From assembly GCF_012911815.1 (NCBI RefSeq), contig NZ_JAATNW010000001.1:372001-436000 (forward strand): a stretch of DNA of 64,000 nt. The letters are read 5' to 3'. A program made the position numbers and the translations under genes. Source of the DNA: Alteromonas ponticola. GTDB lineage: Bacteria; Pseudomonadota; Gammaproteobacteria; Enterobacterales; Alteromonadaceae. The notes under the pieces are model-generated. The model did not search any database and had not been told where the DNA came from. It was given only the letters and a program-made list of their open reading frames with translations. Shown here piece after piece: positions 37,843 through 47,042 of the stretch. Within the stretch, counting starts at the first letter, position 1, and each line of letters starts with the position of its first letter.

Positions 37843-38694
37843 ATGGATTCCGAATTTTATATTGTGTCTCGCAAGCAGGATGCCCGACTTGCGTTAACTC
37901 AAGAACAGTTTAAAGAGCTTAAACGTGCGCGTAAAAGGCTCTCGTCTGCTTATGCCATCTCGCATAAGCATCGCCTGGTGTTATCCAATTATGAGCTTAT
38001 TCTCGAAGCCATGCGTTCACTCGGCGAACAATATGTCAGACAGGAAAATATACACGCTATTGAAGAGGGCAAGGCCCGCTTAAATGCTAACATAAACAAT
38101 TATGTGTTAAGCGCACGCATTTTTACCAGCCAACTGAAACGCCATGTCCAGGGATGTGTTCCTCAGGATCGTGAATTGGTGAGTGTACTAACCAGGAAAA
38201 TGGAAAGTGAGTACAAGCGATCCTTTTCCTATCGATTTATCGACTCGCTGTATGATTATGTTGCGCATTATGGATTGAGCATTCACACAATAAAAATTGT
38301 CAGTGAGGTGAAACTCAACGATGCCGCAGAATATGAGCGGCAATATCGTGTTAATGCGTATGTGGAAAAAGATTATATTGGCGGACCGGCAGAATTTAGA
38401 GCGTCAGTTTTTGATGAAGTGGGCGGTACAGTCGACCTGATTGATATGTTAAGCACGTTCAATCAAAGCCTTACTCGCTTACATGATCAGGCTATGGACT
38501 TGATCCAGCACGTATTTGTAAAGGCAAATGAGTTAGTGAATGAATTTATCGGGGTGTTCGTTAGTGAGCATGGTAACAAGCACGCTAACTTATTTGTCGT
38601 ACACGGCACCCGGATGGCCAGTGACAAGGTATACGATAAATTTCCCATTTCGATGTATGCAAATAACCATAACTTTGGCAAAGAATACGTATAA
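37843..38694 (+). CDS. Protein of unknown function (first of an unknown pair)
   Basis: The ATG at 37843 is preferred to the TTG one codon upstream. The 283-residue protein is not recognised. It is mainly helical in appearance: residues 20-130 are rich in Arg, Lys, Leu and Glu, likely coiled coil, and the middle has Tyr/Phe-rich stretches (YKRSFSYRFIDSLYDYVAHYG). There is no signal peptide or transmembrane segment, and Cys occurs once. The next gene starts four bases after its stop, so they are a unit. Composition is similar to neighbours. It may be an adaptation gene of this lineage. Confidence 0.7.
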   Translation: MDSEFYIVSRKQDARLALTQEQFKELKRARKRLSSAYAISHKHRLVLSNYELILEAMRSLGEQYVRQENIHAIEEGKARLNANINNYVLSARIFTSQLKRHVQGCVPQDRELVSVLTRKMESEYKRSFSYRFIDSLYDYVAHYGLSIHTIKIVSEVKLNDAAEYERQYRVNAYVEKDYIGGPAEFRASVFDEVGGTVDLIDMLSTFNQSLTRLHDQAMDLIQHVFVKANELVNEFIGVFVSEHGNKHANLFVVHGTRMASDKVYDKFPISMYANNHNFGKEYV

Positions 38695-38697
38695 CTC

Positions 38698-39159
38698 ATG
38701 CAGCTTCATAATGTAAAAACTCAGTTTAATTTGCCCGCCCGCTTCGATAGTAAAGATACGGTAGGCATTAATTTTCGGCATTTTATTCTGTATTTACGTG
38801 ACGATATCGCTTCTGAAATAAAAGGAGAAATTGTTGAAGTTCGTTTTTTATGGACAGACGAAGCGATTGAGCAAAATCGTTCGGAGCGACTTAACTCATT
38901 TCCCAGACATGCTTTGAGCATGTTAGAACTGATTGAAGACCGCATAGAACACCTGCCCTGTACGGTAGCAGTTTGCGAGACATCAAAATCAGCCTGTAGT
39001 GTTGCCATTGCAACGCAGTCGTCTCAGCAGATCCACCAGCTAATCGGCGCAATGGTTTGCCCGAACAAATTTACCATGCCAGTGTTGTACGACCATGCTA
39101 TTTCAGCCACAGAGTTTATTGCCCAGCGCCTGAACAGTTCTGAAGGCAAAGATGTGTAA
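38698..39159 (+). CDS. Protein of unknown function (second of an unknown pair)
   Basis: The 153-residue protein starts four bases after the previous stop. I recognise no domain. It mixes beta (VGINFRHFILYL, EIVEVRFLW) and helical segments, has no signal peptide, and a short Cys pair (CTVAVCETSKSAC). It converges with the light-module response regulator, whose stop is 47 bases away. Together with the previous gene it may form a complex, but this is inference from spacing. Confidence 0.65.
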   Translation: MQLHNVKTQFNLPARFDSKDTVGINFRHFILYLRDDIASEIKGEIVEVRFLWTDEAIEQNRSERLNSFPRHALSMLELIEDRIEHLPCTVAVCETSKSACSVAIATQSSQQIHQLIGAMVCPNKFTMPVLYDHAISATEFIAQRLNSSEGKDV

Positions 39160-39206
39160 AATCCAACCTCATTGATATTTGCCCCATCAGACTGGCTGGG
39201 TTTGCG

Positions 39207-41567
39207 CTATTTTTGCTGAATAAATGAAATTACATCGGTCAGGCTGAGCGGCTCGGAAAAATAGAAACCCTGCATATAATGACATCCGGCTTGACAGGCA
39301 AACTCAGCCTGCTTTTGCGTTTCAATGCCTTCCAGTAGAATCGCTTTGTCCAACCGCTGACACAATTGAATAATGCTTTCGGCAATAATGTTCTTCTGAC
39401 TGGATTTATCCTCTCCTGGCGCAAGCGACTTATCCAGTTTTATAATAGACGTGTACGATTCGCCCAGTTCAGATACGGACGCATAGCCGGCACCAAAGTC
39501 GTCCAAAGCAATGGTGAAACCTGATTTAGCAAGTTCTCGCAACACCTTTCGAGTTCCAATGTCATGCATCGCTGACTCGGTTACTTCCAGCACCAGTGAG
39601 GACGGTTTAACATCGAAATCATGCAGGTACTCTAAAAACTGACTTACCATTAATTTTGAGTTCAATTGCAGAATCGATACATTCACGTGCACTTTAATAT
39701 GCCCAAGACCAGCCTCATTCAGCGTTACACTGGCGATACACACTTCTTTAAGCATCTTAAGTCCCAACGCGTTGATCATACCGGTCTCTTCAGCAATCGG
39801 GATAAAGCTTTCTGGATGGATGTCACCAATATCCTGACTGCTCCAGCGGCATAAGGCCTCTAACGCGACTACCTGGTGTTCGGTGTCCACAATGGGTTGA
39901 AAACGGGCATGCAGATCTTTGTTTTCAATTGCATTGAAAAGCCCTTGTTCAACATATAAGCGGTATTCGATGGCATCGTTTTGTTCGCCCGAGAAAAACA
40001 CCACCTGATTCTTCCCCTTGCGTTTGGCTTCATACATCGCAATGTCAGCATGCTTAAGCAGGTTTTCAGGCTCTTGGGTATCGTCCATTTGAGCAATGCC
40101 GATACTGGCACTGATCCTTAGCTCTGTATCACTGACTTCTATTGGATCGGAAAACACCTCTAGTAAGCGACTGCCCAACTGCGCAAGATCGCCTTTTTCC
40201 TGCACCAGGATGACAAACTCGTCACCCCCATGGCGAATAAATGTATCTTCATTGCGTATGACTGAACGTATGCGGGAAGCGCATTGCGAAAGAAGTTCAT
40301 CGCCCACATTATGGCCATAGGTATCATTGACTAATTTGAAACCATCCAAATCAATAAAGATTAACGCTTGTACAGATTCAGCATACGACGCTTCATTTAA
40401 AATAAGTTTGAGATAATTTCTGTTGCCCGCGCCGGTCAACTGGTCGGTGAAAGCCAGTGATTCCAGTTTTCTTTCTGCTTTGCTTAAATCGGAAATATCT
40501 GAAAAGGTGGCAACATAACAAATTTCTTCATGCTGTTGGTCTAACTCAGAGACGGTAACAAAAGCCGGAAATTCAATCCCATCAGTGGTGATCAATATGG
40601 ATTTTTTGCGTACGATTTTTGTGCTGGCCAATGCGCTTTTCAGCTCAGAGGAATTCAGCCCAAACTGAAAAATATCGCGTTTTTTCAAGCTCTTTGTTGT
40701 GAATCTGAGCAGGGTTGACAGAGCTTTATTGCAATCAATGATGGAAAAATTCTTGTCCAGCAAAGCCACCCCTTCCACCAATTGATCCAGAATGATGTTA
40801 GAGAGACGTAGTTGTTTGATTTGGCGCTGCTTGTCAGTAACATCAATGACTGCACCTATGATTACGTCATTGTTATGAAAATCAACTTCGCTAAAAACAA
40901 TATCAAGATATTTGCGTCCCGAGTCACTGCCCTCCAGCACAATGGTTTTACGCAAACTGGCGCGCTTTTCGAGCGTGCTGATGATATCCTTACGCTCATG
41001 TTCAGGAAACAGCGCTAAAAACTGCTCACGCGCTATCTGCGTCCCAGCACCGAAACGGTTTTGCAGACTTTTTGCCCCATCGAATGAAAACGTTTTGCCT
41101 TTGCCGTCTAATTCAACAACTCCAAACTGAGCAGCCTCGGCGGCAACTTTAAACCGCTTTTCCGAATTGACCACCTTTTGCTCAAGCGAAAAACGATGCA
41201 ACGCGGTTTCACAGGTTACCTTGATGGTTTTCGTATCAAAGGGCTTGACAATATAGCCATACGGAGACGCCTTAAGAGCACGAGTTACCGTATCATCGTC
41301 AGAATAGGAAGTGGTGAACACAATCGGAATAGCGAACTGTGAATTTATCTTCTCTGCCGCTTTGATGCCGTCACTGCCGTCTGCAAGATGGATATCCATC
41401 AGGATCAATTCTGGTGATTCAGCATGCGTCATTGCGATCGCCTGCTCTTCAGAGCGTGCCAGGCCAACGACTTCTGCGCCCAGTTTTGCCAATTCACGTG
41501 CCAGATAAGTGGCAGCAATTGTCGTGTCTTCGACAATTAATACACGGCGGTTTTCTATCAACTTCAT
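39207..41567 (-). CDS. Response regulator REC-PAS-PAS-GGDEF-EAL (c-di-GMP synthase/phosphodiesterase)
   Basis: From the ATG at 41567 the protein has 786 residues. REC is at 5-120 with Asp58 (LILMDIH), the acidic pair Glu13/Asp14 and Lys108. Two PAS-like domains lie at about 130-250 and 255-370. GGDEF (about 375-535) keeps RHGGDEF with an RxxD I-site (RNED) five residues before. EAL (about 545-786) keeps EALCRW, EVTES, DDFGAGYAS and LEGIET. Both catalytic domains seem intact, so it may make and break c-di-GMP, with net output set by phosphorylation. It starts nine bases after bphP, probably co-transcribed. A GTG two codons upstream is an alternative start. Confidence 0.93.
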   Translation of the reverse strand: MKLIENRRVLIVEDTTIAATYLARELAKLGAEVVGLARSEEQAIAMTHAESPELILMDIHLADGSDGIKAAEKINSQFAIPIVFTTSYSDDDTVTRALKASPYGYIVKPFDTKTIKVTCETALHRFSLEQKVVNSEKRFKVAAEAAQFGVVELDGKGKTFSFDGAKSLQNRFGAGTQIAREQFLALFPEHERKDIISTLEKRASLRKTIVLEGSDSGRKYLDIVFSEVDFHNNDVIIGAVIDVTDKQRQIKQLRLSNIILDQLVEGVALLDKNFSIIDCNKALSTLLRFTTKSLKKRDIFQFGLNSSELKSALASTKIVRKKSILITTDGIEFPAFVTVSELDQQHEEICYVATFSDISDLSKAERKLESLAFTDQLTGAGNRNYLKLILNEASYAESVQALIFIDLDGFKLVNDTYGHNVGDELLSQCASRIRSVIRNEDTFIRHGGDEFVILVQEKGDLAQLGSRLLEVFSDPIEVSDTELRISASIGIAQMDDTQEPENLLKHADIAMYEAKRKGKNQVVFFSGEQNDAIEYRLYVEQGLFNAIENKDLHARFQPIVDTEHQVVALEALCRWSSQDIGDIHPESFIPIAEETGMINALGLKMLKEVCIASVTLNEAGLGHIKVHVNVSILQLNSKLMVSQFLEYLHDFDVKPSSLVLEVTESAMHDIGTRKVLRELAKSGFTIALDDFGAGYASVSELGESYTSIIKLDKSLAPGEDKSSQKNIIAESIIQLCQRLDKAILLEGIETQKQAEFACQAGCHYMQGFYFSEPLSLTDVISFIQQK

Positions 41568-41576
41568 TACCACGGC

Positions 41577-44144
41577 TTATTTATTCTCCTGAAACATGGA
41601 ATTAAGTAATCGTTTCAGCTCATTTTCCGATACAGGCTTGGTTAAAATGGGAACTGAATCAAATTCCTGAGGTAATTGTAACTGATCACCGTAGCCACTC
41701 ATAATTACACAGGGTTTATTGTCAGCCAGTACGGTCTGGATCAATCCTAACGAGGTGTCTTTGCCCAGATGAATATCAAATACTACCAGACCAAAGTTAT
41801 CATCTTCGTAAATTTGTCTGGCGGTTTTAACGTTGCCTACCACCGATACATTATTCACCCCCATGGTTTTTAATTTACGTTGCATATCCATTGCAATGAC
41901 CAGACTGTCTTCGACAATCAGGGCGCTTTGGGGTAACGCAGAAGCCTGCAACTTTATTTCTTTTCTTTCCGCTTCAACGGTCATGGCATCACGCTTGACT
42001 TCACTCACGTAACGTCTCGGAAAACTGAATCGAACCTGAAGACCATGCGGCGCAAATTCAACGTCGGCATCGCCCTGAAGTTCATGAGGAATAACAGAGT
42101 GAATCAGGGTCATGCCAAAGCCCTCACGCTTGGGTGGCGATACCGGTGGCCCACCCATTTCACGCCAATGTAACACCAGCCCATTATCATCGGCGAAAAA
42201 CCATTCTATTTCTACTTTACCGCCATGCGAACGAGAAAGCGCTCCGTATTTGGCAGCATTAGTAAAAAGTTCGTGCATCACCAACACGACTGGCGTGGCA
42301 GCATCGGGGTGAAGGTTAATATTGGGACCTGAACGAACAATACGTTTATCTGCATAAAGATAGGCCTGGATCTCTGTATCCAGCAGTTCATCTAACGAAA
42401 TTTCTGTCCACTCAGAGGCAGTTAACTGATCATGCGCAGAGGCCAGCGCAGACAAACGCCCGGTAAGCACCCTGACAAATTCTTCAGTATCCCGTTCACT
42501 TTGGTCAGTCTGTAGAATGATAGCGTTGACCAGATTAAGAATATTTCTGACTCTGTGATTCAACTCAGAAATTAAAATTTCGTGTTTGCGACCTGCCTGT
42601 TGCAAAATGGTGTCGCGTTCCTGCACATGTCGTAACATGACTTCAAGCAATGTCACGCGTAACGACTCTCCGACCATTTCGTCCTGCTCGGTCCACTCGT
42701 GACAATGATCACTATGAGTTTCCTGCCACAATTTAAAACTGCCCCGGGGCAGCAATCTCGAACCATTTGGCCCCATAGAGGCGGCCTTCTGCGGGTTGCC
42801 GGCCCAGTTGATGGTTTTGGTTTGGGGCTGACGGAAAAATAATAAATAATCGCGGGGGGTTTTTGACACCGGAATGGCGAGAAGACCCGCAATATTGTGC
42901 ACCGCGGTTTCGTATTGCGGCACGACTTCAGCCAACGAGTTGACCCAAATAATCTGACTGGGTGGCTGACTATTGAGGTAGCGCACTACCCTTCTTAATT
43001 CATCTTCGGGTAAGGTAATCCCGGTACTACTGACCTGCCCTTCGATAATAACGGTGATACCGTCATTCTCAATTAATTCATTGAGTGCTCTGAATTGATT
43101 GGTAAGAATATCAATCAACGCCCCGTCCGAGGCGATAGTGGACATGATTTTATTGTGCACCTTACGCACCCGAAGACTTTCAGTCTCCCTGTCCCGGGCC
43201 AGGCGCGATGATAGCTCTAGCGCAAACACTTCGGCAAACAGTTCAAGCTCGGTACGTTGAAAGTAAGACGGAACTTTGGGTGAATAATGATGACAGGCTA
43301 TCAGACCCCATAACTTGCCATTTACGATAATCGATACAGAAAGCGAGGCCACTACCCCCATATTTTTCAAATATTCAATATGAATAGGCGAAACCGCTCG
43401 CAAGGTGGAAAACGACAAGTCGATCGCGTCATCCTGCCCTCTGACAGTGGGAAAAATAGGATAAACGGGTGCATTTACATCGCCAATCACCCGCAATAGA
43501 TTCTTCAGATAAAGTGTCCGGGCCTGCTTTGGAATGTCTGAGGCGGGATAACGTAACCCCAAAAACGCGTCAAGTTTCTGGGATTTGGCTTCTGCAATAA
43601 CGGCACCGGAGCCATCAGATAAAAATTTATAGATCATTACCCGGTCATATGACGTAATAAGCCGCAATTGTTCTGCTACCGTCTCGAAAAGCTCTTCGGT
43701 ATCAGCAGCGCGGTAAAATTGACTGAGTAATGAGCGTACAAAGTGATCGGTGGTATCGCGGTTTTCCTCAACAGGTTCAAATTCGACGATGGTGAACTCA
43801 CCGTTATGATGCACAGAAATATCAACTTCAAGTTTGGTTGCATCGATAAACTGATTAAATAATCGCTCATTACGCCCGGTAATCATTGATGATTGTAAAC
43901 CCGAACGGATGTGATGTAGCGTATCTTTGTCCAGCCAGTTCTTTATGGCTTCACCGGCTATTTTGTCGGGTGCAGTTCCGAAGTACTGTTCAGTGTTTTG
44001 CGAGCAATACGCGACAAACCAATCAGAGCGTAACGCCAGCAGACAGCCGTGGCTTTGAATATTGCCCAGCAAATGAATGGGTTCACGATCGCAGTTGGAT
44101 AAATCGACTTTTTCAGGGTAGGCTGGTGTTTCATATGTGGCCAT
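41577..44144 (-). CDS. bphP: Bacteriophytochrome histidine kinase with C-terminal receiver (PAS-GAF-PHY-HWE kinase-REC)
   Basis: The 855-residue protein has a PAS_2 domain with Cys18 (SNCDREPIH), the biliverdin-linking Cys of bacterial phytochromes. The GAF domain has PASDIP (200-205, Asp203), His255 in VSPIH and His285/286. The PHY domain has its tongue motif PRGSF (466-470). The HWE-type kinase has His530 in LNHRVRN, Asn629 in HELFTNAAKYG and WxE (Trp660/Glu662). A C-terminal REC has Asp790. Red/far-red light should change autophosphorylation; phosphate may go to its own receiver or to the neighbouring REC-GGDEF-EAL protein. It is divergent from bphO across 80 bases. Confidence 0.95.
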   Translation of the reverse strand: MATYETPAYPEKVDLSNCDREPIHLLGNIQSHGCLLALRSDWFVAYCSQNTEQYFGTAPDKIAGEAIKNWLDKDTLHHIRSGLQSSMITGRNERLFNQFIDATKLEVDISVHHNGEFTIVEFEPVEENRDTTDHFVRSLLSQFYRAADTEELFETVAEQLRLITSYDRVMIYKFLSDGSGAVIAEAKSQKLDAFLGLRYPASDIPKQARTLYLKNLLRVIGDVNAPVYPIFPTVRGQDDAIDLSFSTLRAVSPIHIEYLKNMGVVASLSVSIIVNGKLWGLIACHHYSPKVPSYFQRTELELFAEVFALELSSRLARDRETESLRVRKVHNKIMSTIASDGALIDILTNQFRALNELIENDGITVIIEGQVSSTGITLPEDELRRVVRYLNSQPPSQIIWVNSLAEVVPQYETAVHNIAGLLAIPVSKTPRDYLLFFRQPQTKTINWAGNPQKAASMGPNGSRLLPRGSFKLWQETHSDHCHEWTEQDEMVGESLRVTLLEVMLRHVQERDTILQQAGRKHEILISELNHRVRNILNLVNAIILQTDQSERDTEEFVRVLTGRLSALASAHDQLTASEWTEISLDELLDTEIQAYLYADKRIVRSGPNINLHPDAATPVVLVMHELFTNAAKYGALSRSHGGKVEIEWFFADDNGLVLHWREMGGPPVSPPKREGFGMTLIHSVIPHELQGDADVEFAPHGLQVRFSFPRRYVSEVKRDAMTVEAERKEIKLQASALPQSALIVEDSLVIAMDMQRKLKTMGVNNVSVVGNVKTARQIYEDDNFGLVVFDIHLGKDTSLGLIQTVLADNKPCVIMSGYGDQLQLPQEFDSVPILTKPVSENELKRLLNSMFQENK

Positions 44145-44224
44145 GATTTATCCATTTTTGATGATGTATAGTAATGCGTACCTAGTCTACCCACACTTAT
44201 TAGGATCAGATCAATAAATTTTGT

Positions 44225-44842
44225 ATGATAAACACCAGTTTTTTTGACCAAATCAAAGGTAAAACCTCTAATTCTCACAAACACTTAGAGGAAACTTATC
44301 CCTTCTCGACCCTGATGCGTTCAGATGAATTCGATGAGCAAAGTTATCATCAGGTTCTGAATGTAATGGCGGCGTTTCACCAAAGCATTAATTTGTTTGC
44401 AACCAGCCAGTTGAAAGGCGAACTCGCAACATTATTAGACACCACAACCACATGTAACGCTTTACGTCTTGACATAAACCAGTTGCAGCAGTCATTTACC
44501 CCCATTATCTGCCCGACACTCGATGTTACCGAGGATGATACACATTCGTTGTTGGCTTATGCTTATGTGTGGGCGGGCTCAAGCATGGGCGCACAAATTT
44601 TAATTAAATGGCTACAAAAAAATGCCCCGTCACTGCCCACTCGCTATTACCAGCAAATGGCTGCGCAATCGGTAAACTGGCCGTTGGTGAAAGCGCTGTT
44701 AAGTGCACAGGTAGAAAAACCCGATGTTGATTCAACCTCCATTATTCGCTGCGCCAACACATGGTTTGAGGCAATTATAGCGCATGCTCAATCATACCCA
44801 GCAGCTTTGGCAGGCGACCTAAGACACGTTGAGTCGCTTTGA
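44225..44842 (+). CDS. bphO: Biliverdin-producing heme oxygenase
   Basis: The 205-residue protein fits the BphO family. His18 in GKTSNSHKHLEE is the likely proximal heme ligand (TxxxHxxxE pattern). AYVWAGSSMGAQIL corresponds to the distal-helix glycines. It opens heme to biliverdin IX-alpha, iron and CO, giving the chromophore for BphP encoded divergently. No clear ribosome site precedes the ATG at 44225, so translation may be weak or the start less certain. Confidence 0.85.
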   Translation: MINTSFFDQIKGKTSNSHKHLEETYPFSTLMRSDEFDEQSYHQVLNVMAAFHQSINLFATSQLKGELATLLDTTTTCNALRLDINQLQQSFTPIICPTLDVTEDDTHSLLAYAYVWAGSSMGAQILIKWLQKNAPSLPTRYYQQMAAQSVNWPLVKALLSAQVEKPDVDSTSIIRCANTWFEAIIAHAQSYPAALAGDLRHVESL

Positions 44843-44868
44843 TTCATGCTGATATCTGGTAGTATGCT
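44839..44868 (+). promoter_or_regulatory. Candidate xthA promoter
   Basis: TTGATT (44839-44844), an 18-base spacer and TATGCT (44863-44868), about 39 bases before the xthA start. It overlaps the end of bphO. Confidence 0.4.
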
Positions 44869-44906
44869 GCCATTGCGAATTGAATTTTTCGAGAACTATA
44901 AAATAG

Positions 44907-45716
44907 ATGAAAGTAATCTCATTTAACATTAACGGCATTCGCGCCCGCTTGCATCAATTGGAAGCATTGATCGAAAAACACCAGCCGGATGTTATCGGCT
45001 TGCAGGAAATTAAAGTGCATAACGATCAGTTCCCCCTCGAAGCGGTCGAGCAGCTGGGTTATCACGTTTTCTATCACGGTCAGAAAAGCCATTATGGGGT
45101 GGCAATGTTGACCAAAGATAAACCCCAGAAGGTTGTCTTAGGCTTCCCCACTGACGAGGAAGATGCACAACGTCGCATGATTATGGTTACCTTGAAAGGT
45201 GCCTCAGATAAACAAGTTACCATTTTGAACGGCTATTTCCCGCAAGGCGAGAATCGCGACCATGAAACTAAATTTCCGGCTAAGCGCAAGTTTTATCAGG
45301 ACTTAATGGGTTATCTGAATGCCTCTCATCAACCTGACGATAATGTTATTGTGATGGGTGATCTGAACATTTCACCTGCGGATAACGATATTGGGATTGG
45401 CGAGGAAAATAAAAAACGCTGGTTGCGCACGGGCAAATGCAGCTTCTTACCCGAAGAGCGTGAATGGTTGAATACAGTCTATCAATGGGGGTTGAAGGAC
45501 AGCTTCCGCGATCTGCATCCGCATACTGACGATAAGTTCAGCTGGTTTGATTATCGCTCGAAAGGATTTAACGATAATCGTGGGTTGCGTATTGATTTAA
45601 TATTAAGCACCTTACCAGTACATGAAACCCTGCAAAATGCCGGCATCGATTATGAGCTACGTGCCATCGAAAAGCCCTCAGATCATGCGCCGGTCTGGGC
45701 TGAATACGACCTTTAA
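44907..45716 (+). CDS. xthA: Exodeoxyribonuclease III (AP endonuclease)
   Basis: The 269-residue protein matches E. coli ExoIII (268). Conserved residues are seen: Asn7 in [11 protein letters not shown], the metal Glu34 in [20 protein letters not shown] for the Asp/Asn pair, and PSDHAPV for the catalytic His. It cuts abasic sites and degrades 3' ends in double-stranded DNA. It may be co-transcribed with the membrane gene that starts 14 bases downstream. Confidence 0.97.
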   Translation: MKVISFNINGIRARLHQLEALIEKHQPDVIGLQEIKVHNDQFPLEAVEQLGYHVFYHGQKSHYGVAMLTKDKPQKVVLGFPTDEEDAQRRMIMVTLKGASDKQVTILNGYFPQGENRDHETKFPAKRKFYQDLMGYLNASHQPDDNVIVMGDLNISPADNDIGIGEENKKRWLRTGKCSFLPEEREWLNTVYQWGLKDSFRDLHPHTDDKFSWFDYRSKGFNDNRGLRIDLILSTLPVHETLQNAGIDYELRAIEKPSDHAPVWAEYDL

Positions 45717-45730
45717 GTAGAGAGCTGGCG

Positions 45731-46375
45731 GTGACAATACTGCAAATTTTTAGTCTGGCCGCGTTCCTTCTGGTCGTCGGTCTGATACTGAAAAACATCC
45801 ATTTTGAACAGTTCCGCAGCGATAGCCGGCGTCAGCATATTGTGTTTGGCGCGGCGGCTTCAGTGTTTTTTTTATGGATTTTCAGGGCAGGCATATTTCC
45901 GGGGTTAGACGTACACTTTCTATGGTTACCCGCGTTGGCGCTTACCTTAGGCTTTCGTTTTGCTTTGCTTACCGCCACCATTGCACTAGCCGGCACCACG
46001 CTTGTTGGTCTTGATGACTGGGCCATGTTTGGTGTCAATGGCTTACTCGGCGTGTGTGCGCCAATCGCACTGACTTATCTGATTTACATCATTTCGTTTC
46101 ACCGCATTCCACGAAATCTTTTTGTCTATATTTTTGTATGTGCGTTTTTTCCCGGCGCAGCGATGATTGCAATTAAGATGGGCTTACTTGGCGGCTATTA
46201 TTTTGTCGACGGCATTTATGACTGGGACGTGATACGTGATAACTATCTTATTTTGATTCCATTGCTCCTCTTCCCTGAGGGAATGCTAAATGGAATGACC
46301 ATCACACTGTTGACAATCTACAAACCCGAGTGGGTGTACACGTTTCACGATAAGTTTTATATCGATAAAAAATAA
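45731..46375 (+). CDS. Six-helix membrane protein, CbiM/ECF-permease-like
   Basis: The GTG start lies 14 bases after xthA. The 214-residue protein has about six hydrophobic segments and no soluble domain. Short motifs (WLPALALTLGFRFAL, NGLLGVCAPIAL, FPEGMLNGMTITLL) resemble COG3235/CbiM-like proteins, the substrate-binding permeases of energy-coupling transporters. No ATPase gene is adjacent, so the transport role and substrate (cobalt or other) are uncertain. Linkage to xthA is likely conserved in related species, from memory. Confidence 0.6.
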   Translation: MTILQIFSLAAFLLVVGLILKNIHFEQFRSDSRRQHIVFGAAASVFFLWIFRAGIFPGLDVHFLWLPALALTLGFRFALLTATIALAGTTLVGLDDWAMFGVNGLLGVCAPIALTYLIYIISFHRIPRNLFVYIFVCAFFPGAAMIAIKMGLLGGYYFVDGIYDWDVIRDNYLILIPLLLFPEGMLNGMTITLLTIYKPEWVYTFHDKFYIDKK

Positions 46376-46389
46376 GCGCTACAGCACGC

Positions 46390-46953
46390 TTATTTCTTAA
46401 ATAAGATATCCATAACGCTGCTCAGTTCGGTTTTCCCTTCGCGAATTTCTTCTTCACTCAGACCGGTAATTTCATGGGGAAACACTAACCATTCTTCGCT
46501 ACTGTTGATGTAATAGTCAGGTTTGATATCCGTTTTATTGTTAGCTGGTTTAAACCAGGGACAGGCAATACGAATGTCCTGCGGCACGTTCAAACGCATA
46601 AGTTTTTTAATTTGCTTTATCAGCGCATCAACGCTGCGACCCGAATCGAACACATCATCAACAATTAACAATGAATCGCCAGCATTCGCATTTTCTACCA
46701 GGTAGTGCAGGCCGTGCACGCGGATTTCCTTGGACTGCTGATTGATTCCGTAATATGACGACGTGCGCACGGCGATATGATCGGTGGGGGTATTTCTGAA
46801 TTCAAAAAACTCCTGAACCGCGATACCAATGGGGGCACCGCCACGCCAAATCCCAATAATAAAATCAGGACGAAATCCGTCGTCATACACCTTAGCAGCT
46901 AGGCGAAAACTATCCTCTAATAAAGACTGGGAGGTAATATAATGCTTTTTCAT
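46390..46953 (-). CDS. Phosphoribosyltransferase, hypoxanthine/xanthine type
   Basis: The ATG at 46951-46953 gives 187 residues; an upstream start adding 64 residues is rejected as it has no family similarity. The PRPP loop is LLIVDDVFDSGRS, and the N-terminal loop IIGIWRGGAPIG fits COG2236-type (Hpt-like) enzymes. It would make nucleotide from a purine base and PRPP in salvage. It is 89 bases downstream of lolC. Confidence 0.85.
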   Translation of the reverse strand: MKKHYITSQSLLEDSFRLAAKVYDDGFRPDFIIGIWRGGAPIGIAVQEFFEFRNTPTDHIAVRTSSYYGINQQSKEIRVHGLHYLVENANAGDSLLIVDDVFDSGRSVDALIKQIKKLMRLNVPQDIRIACPWFKPANNKTDIKPDYYINSSEEWLVFPHEITGLSEEEIREGKTELSSVMDILFKK

Positions 46954-47042
46954 ACTGACTTCTGCGCAATTGTTAAAAGACCGGGAGTATAGTGAATTCG
47001 TGCTTGTTTTGCACGGCCAAAACGAAATCTTGTTGGCCGGCT

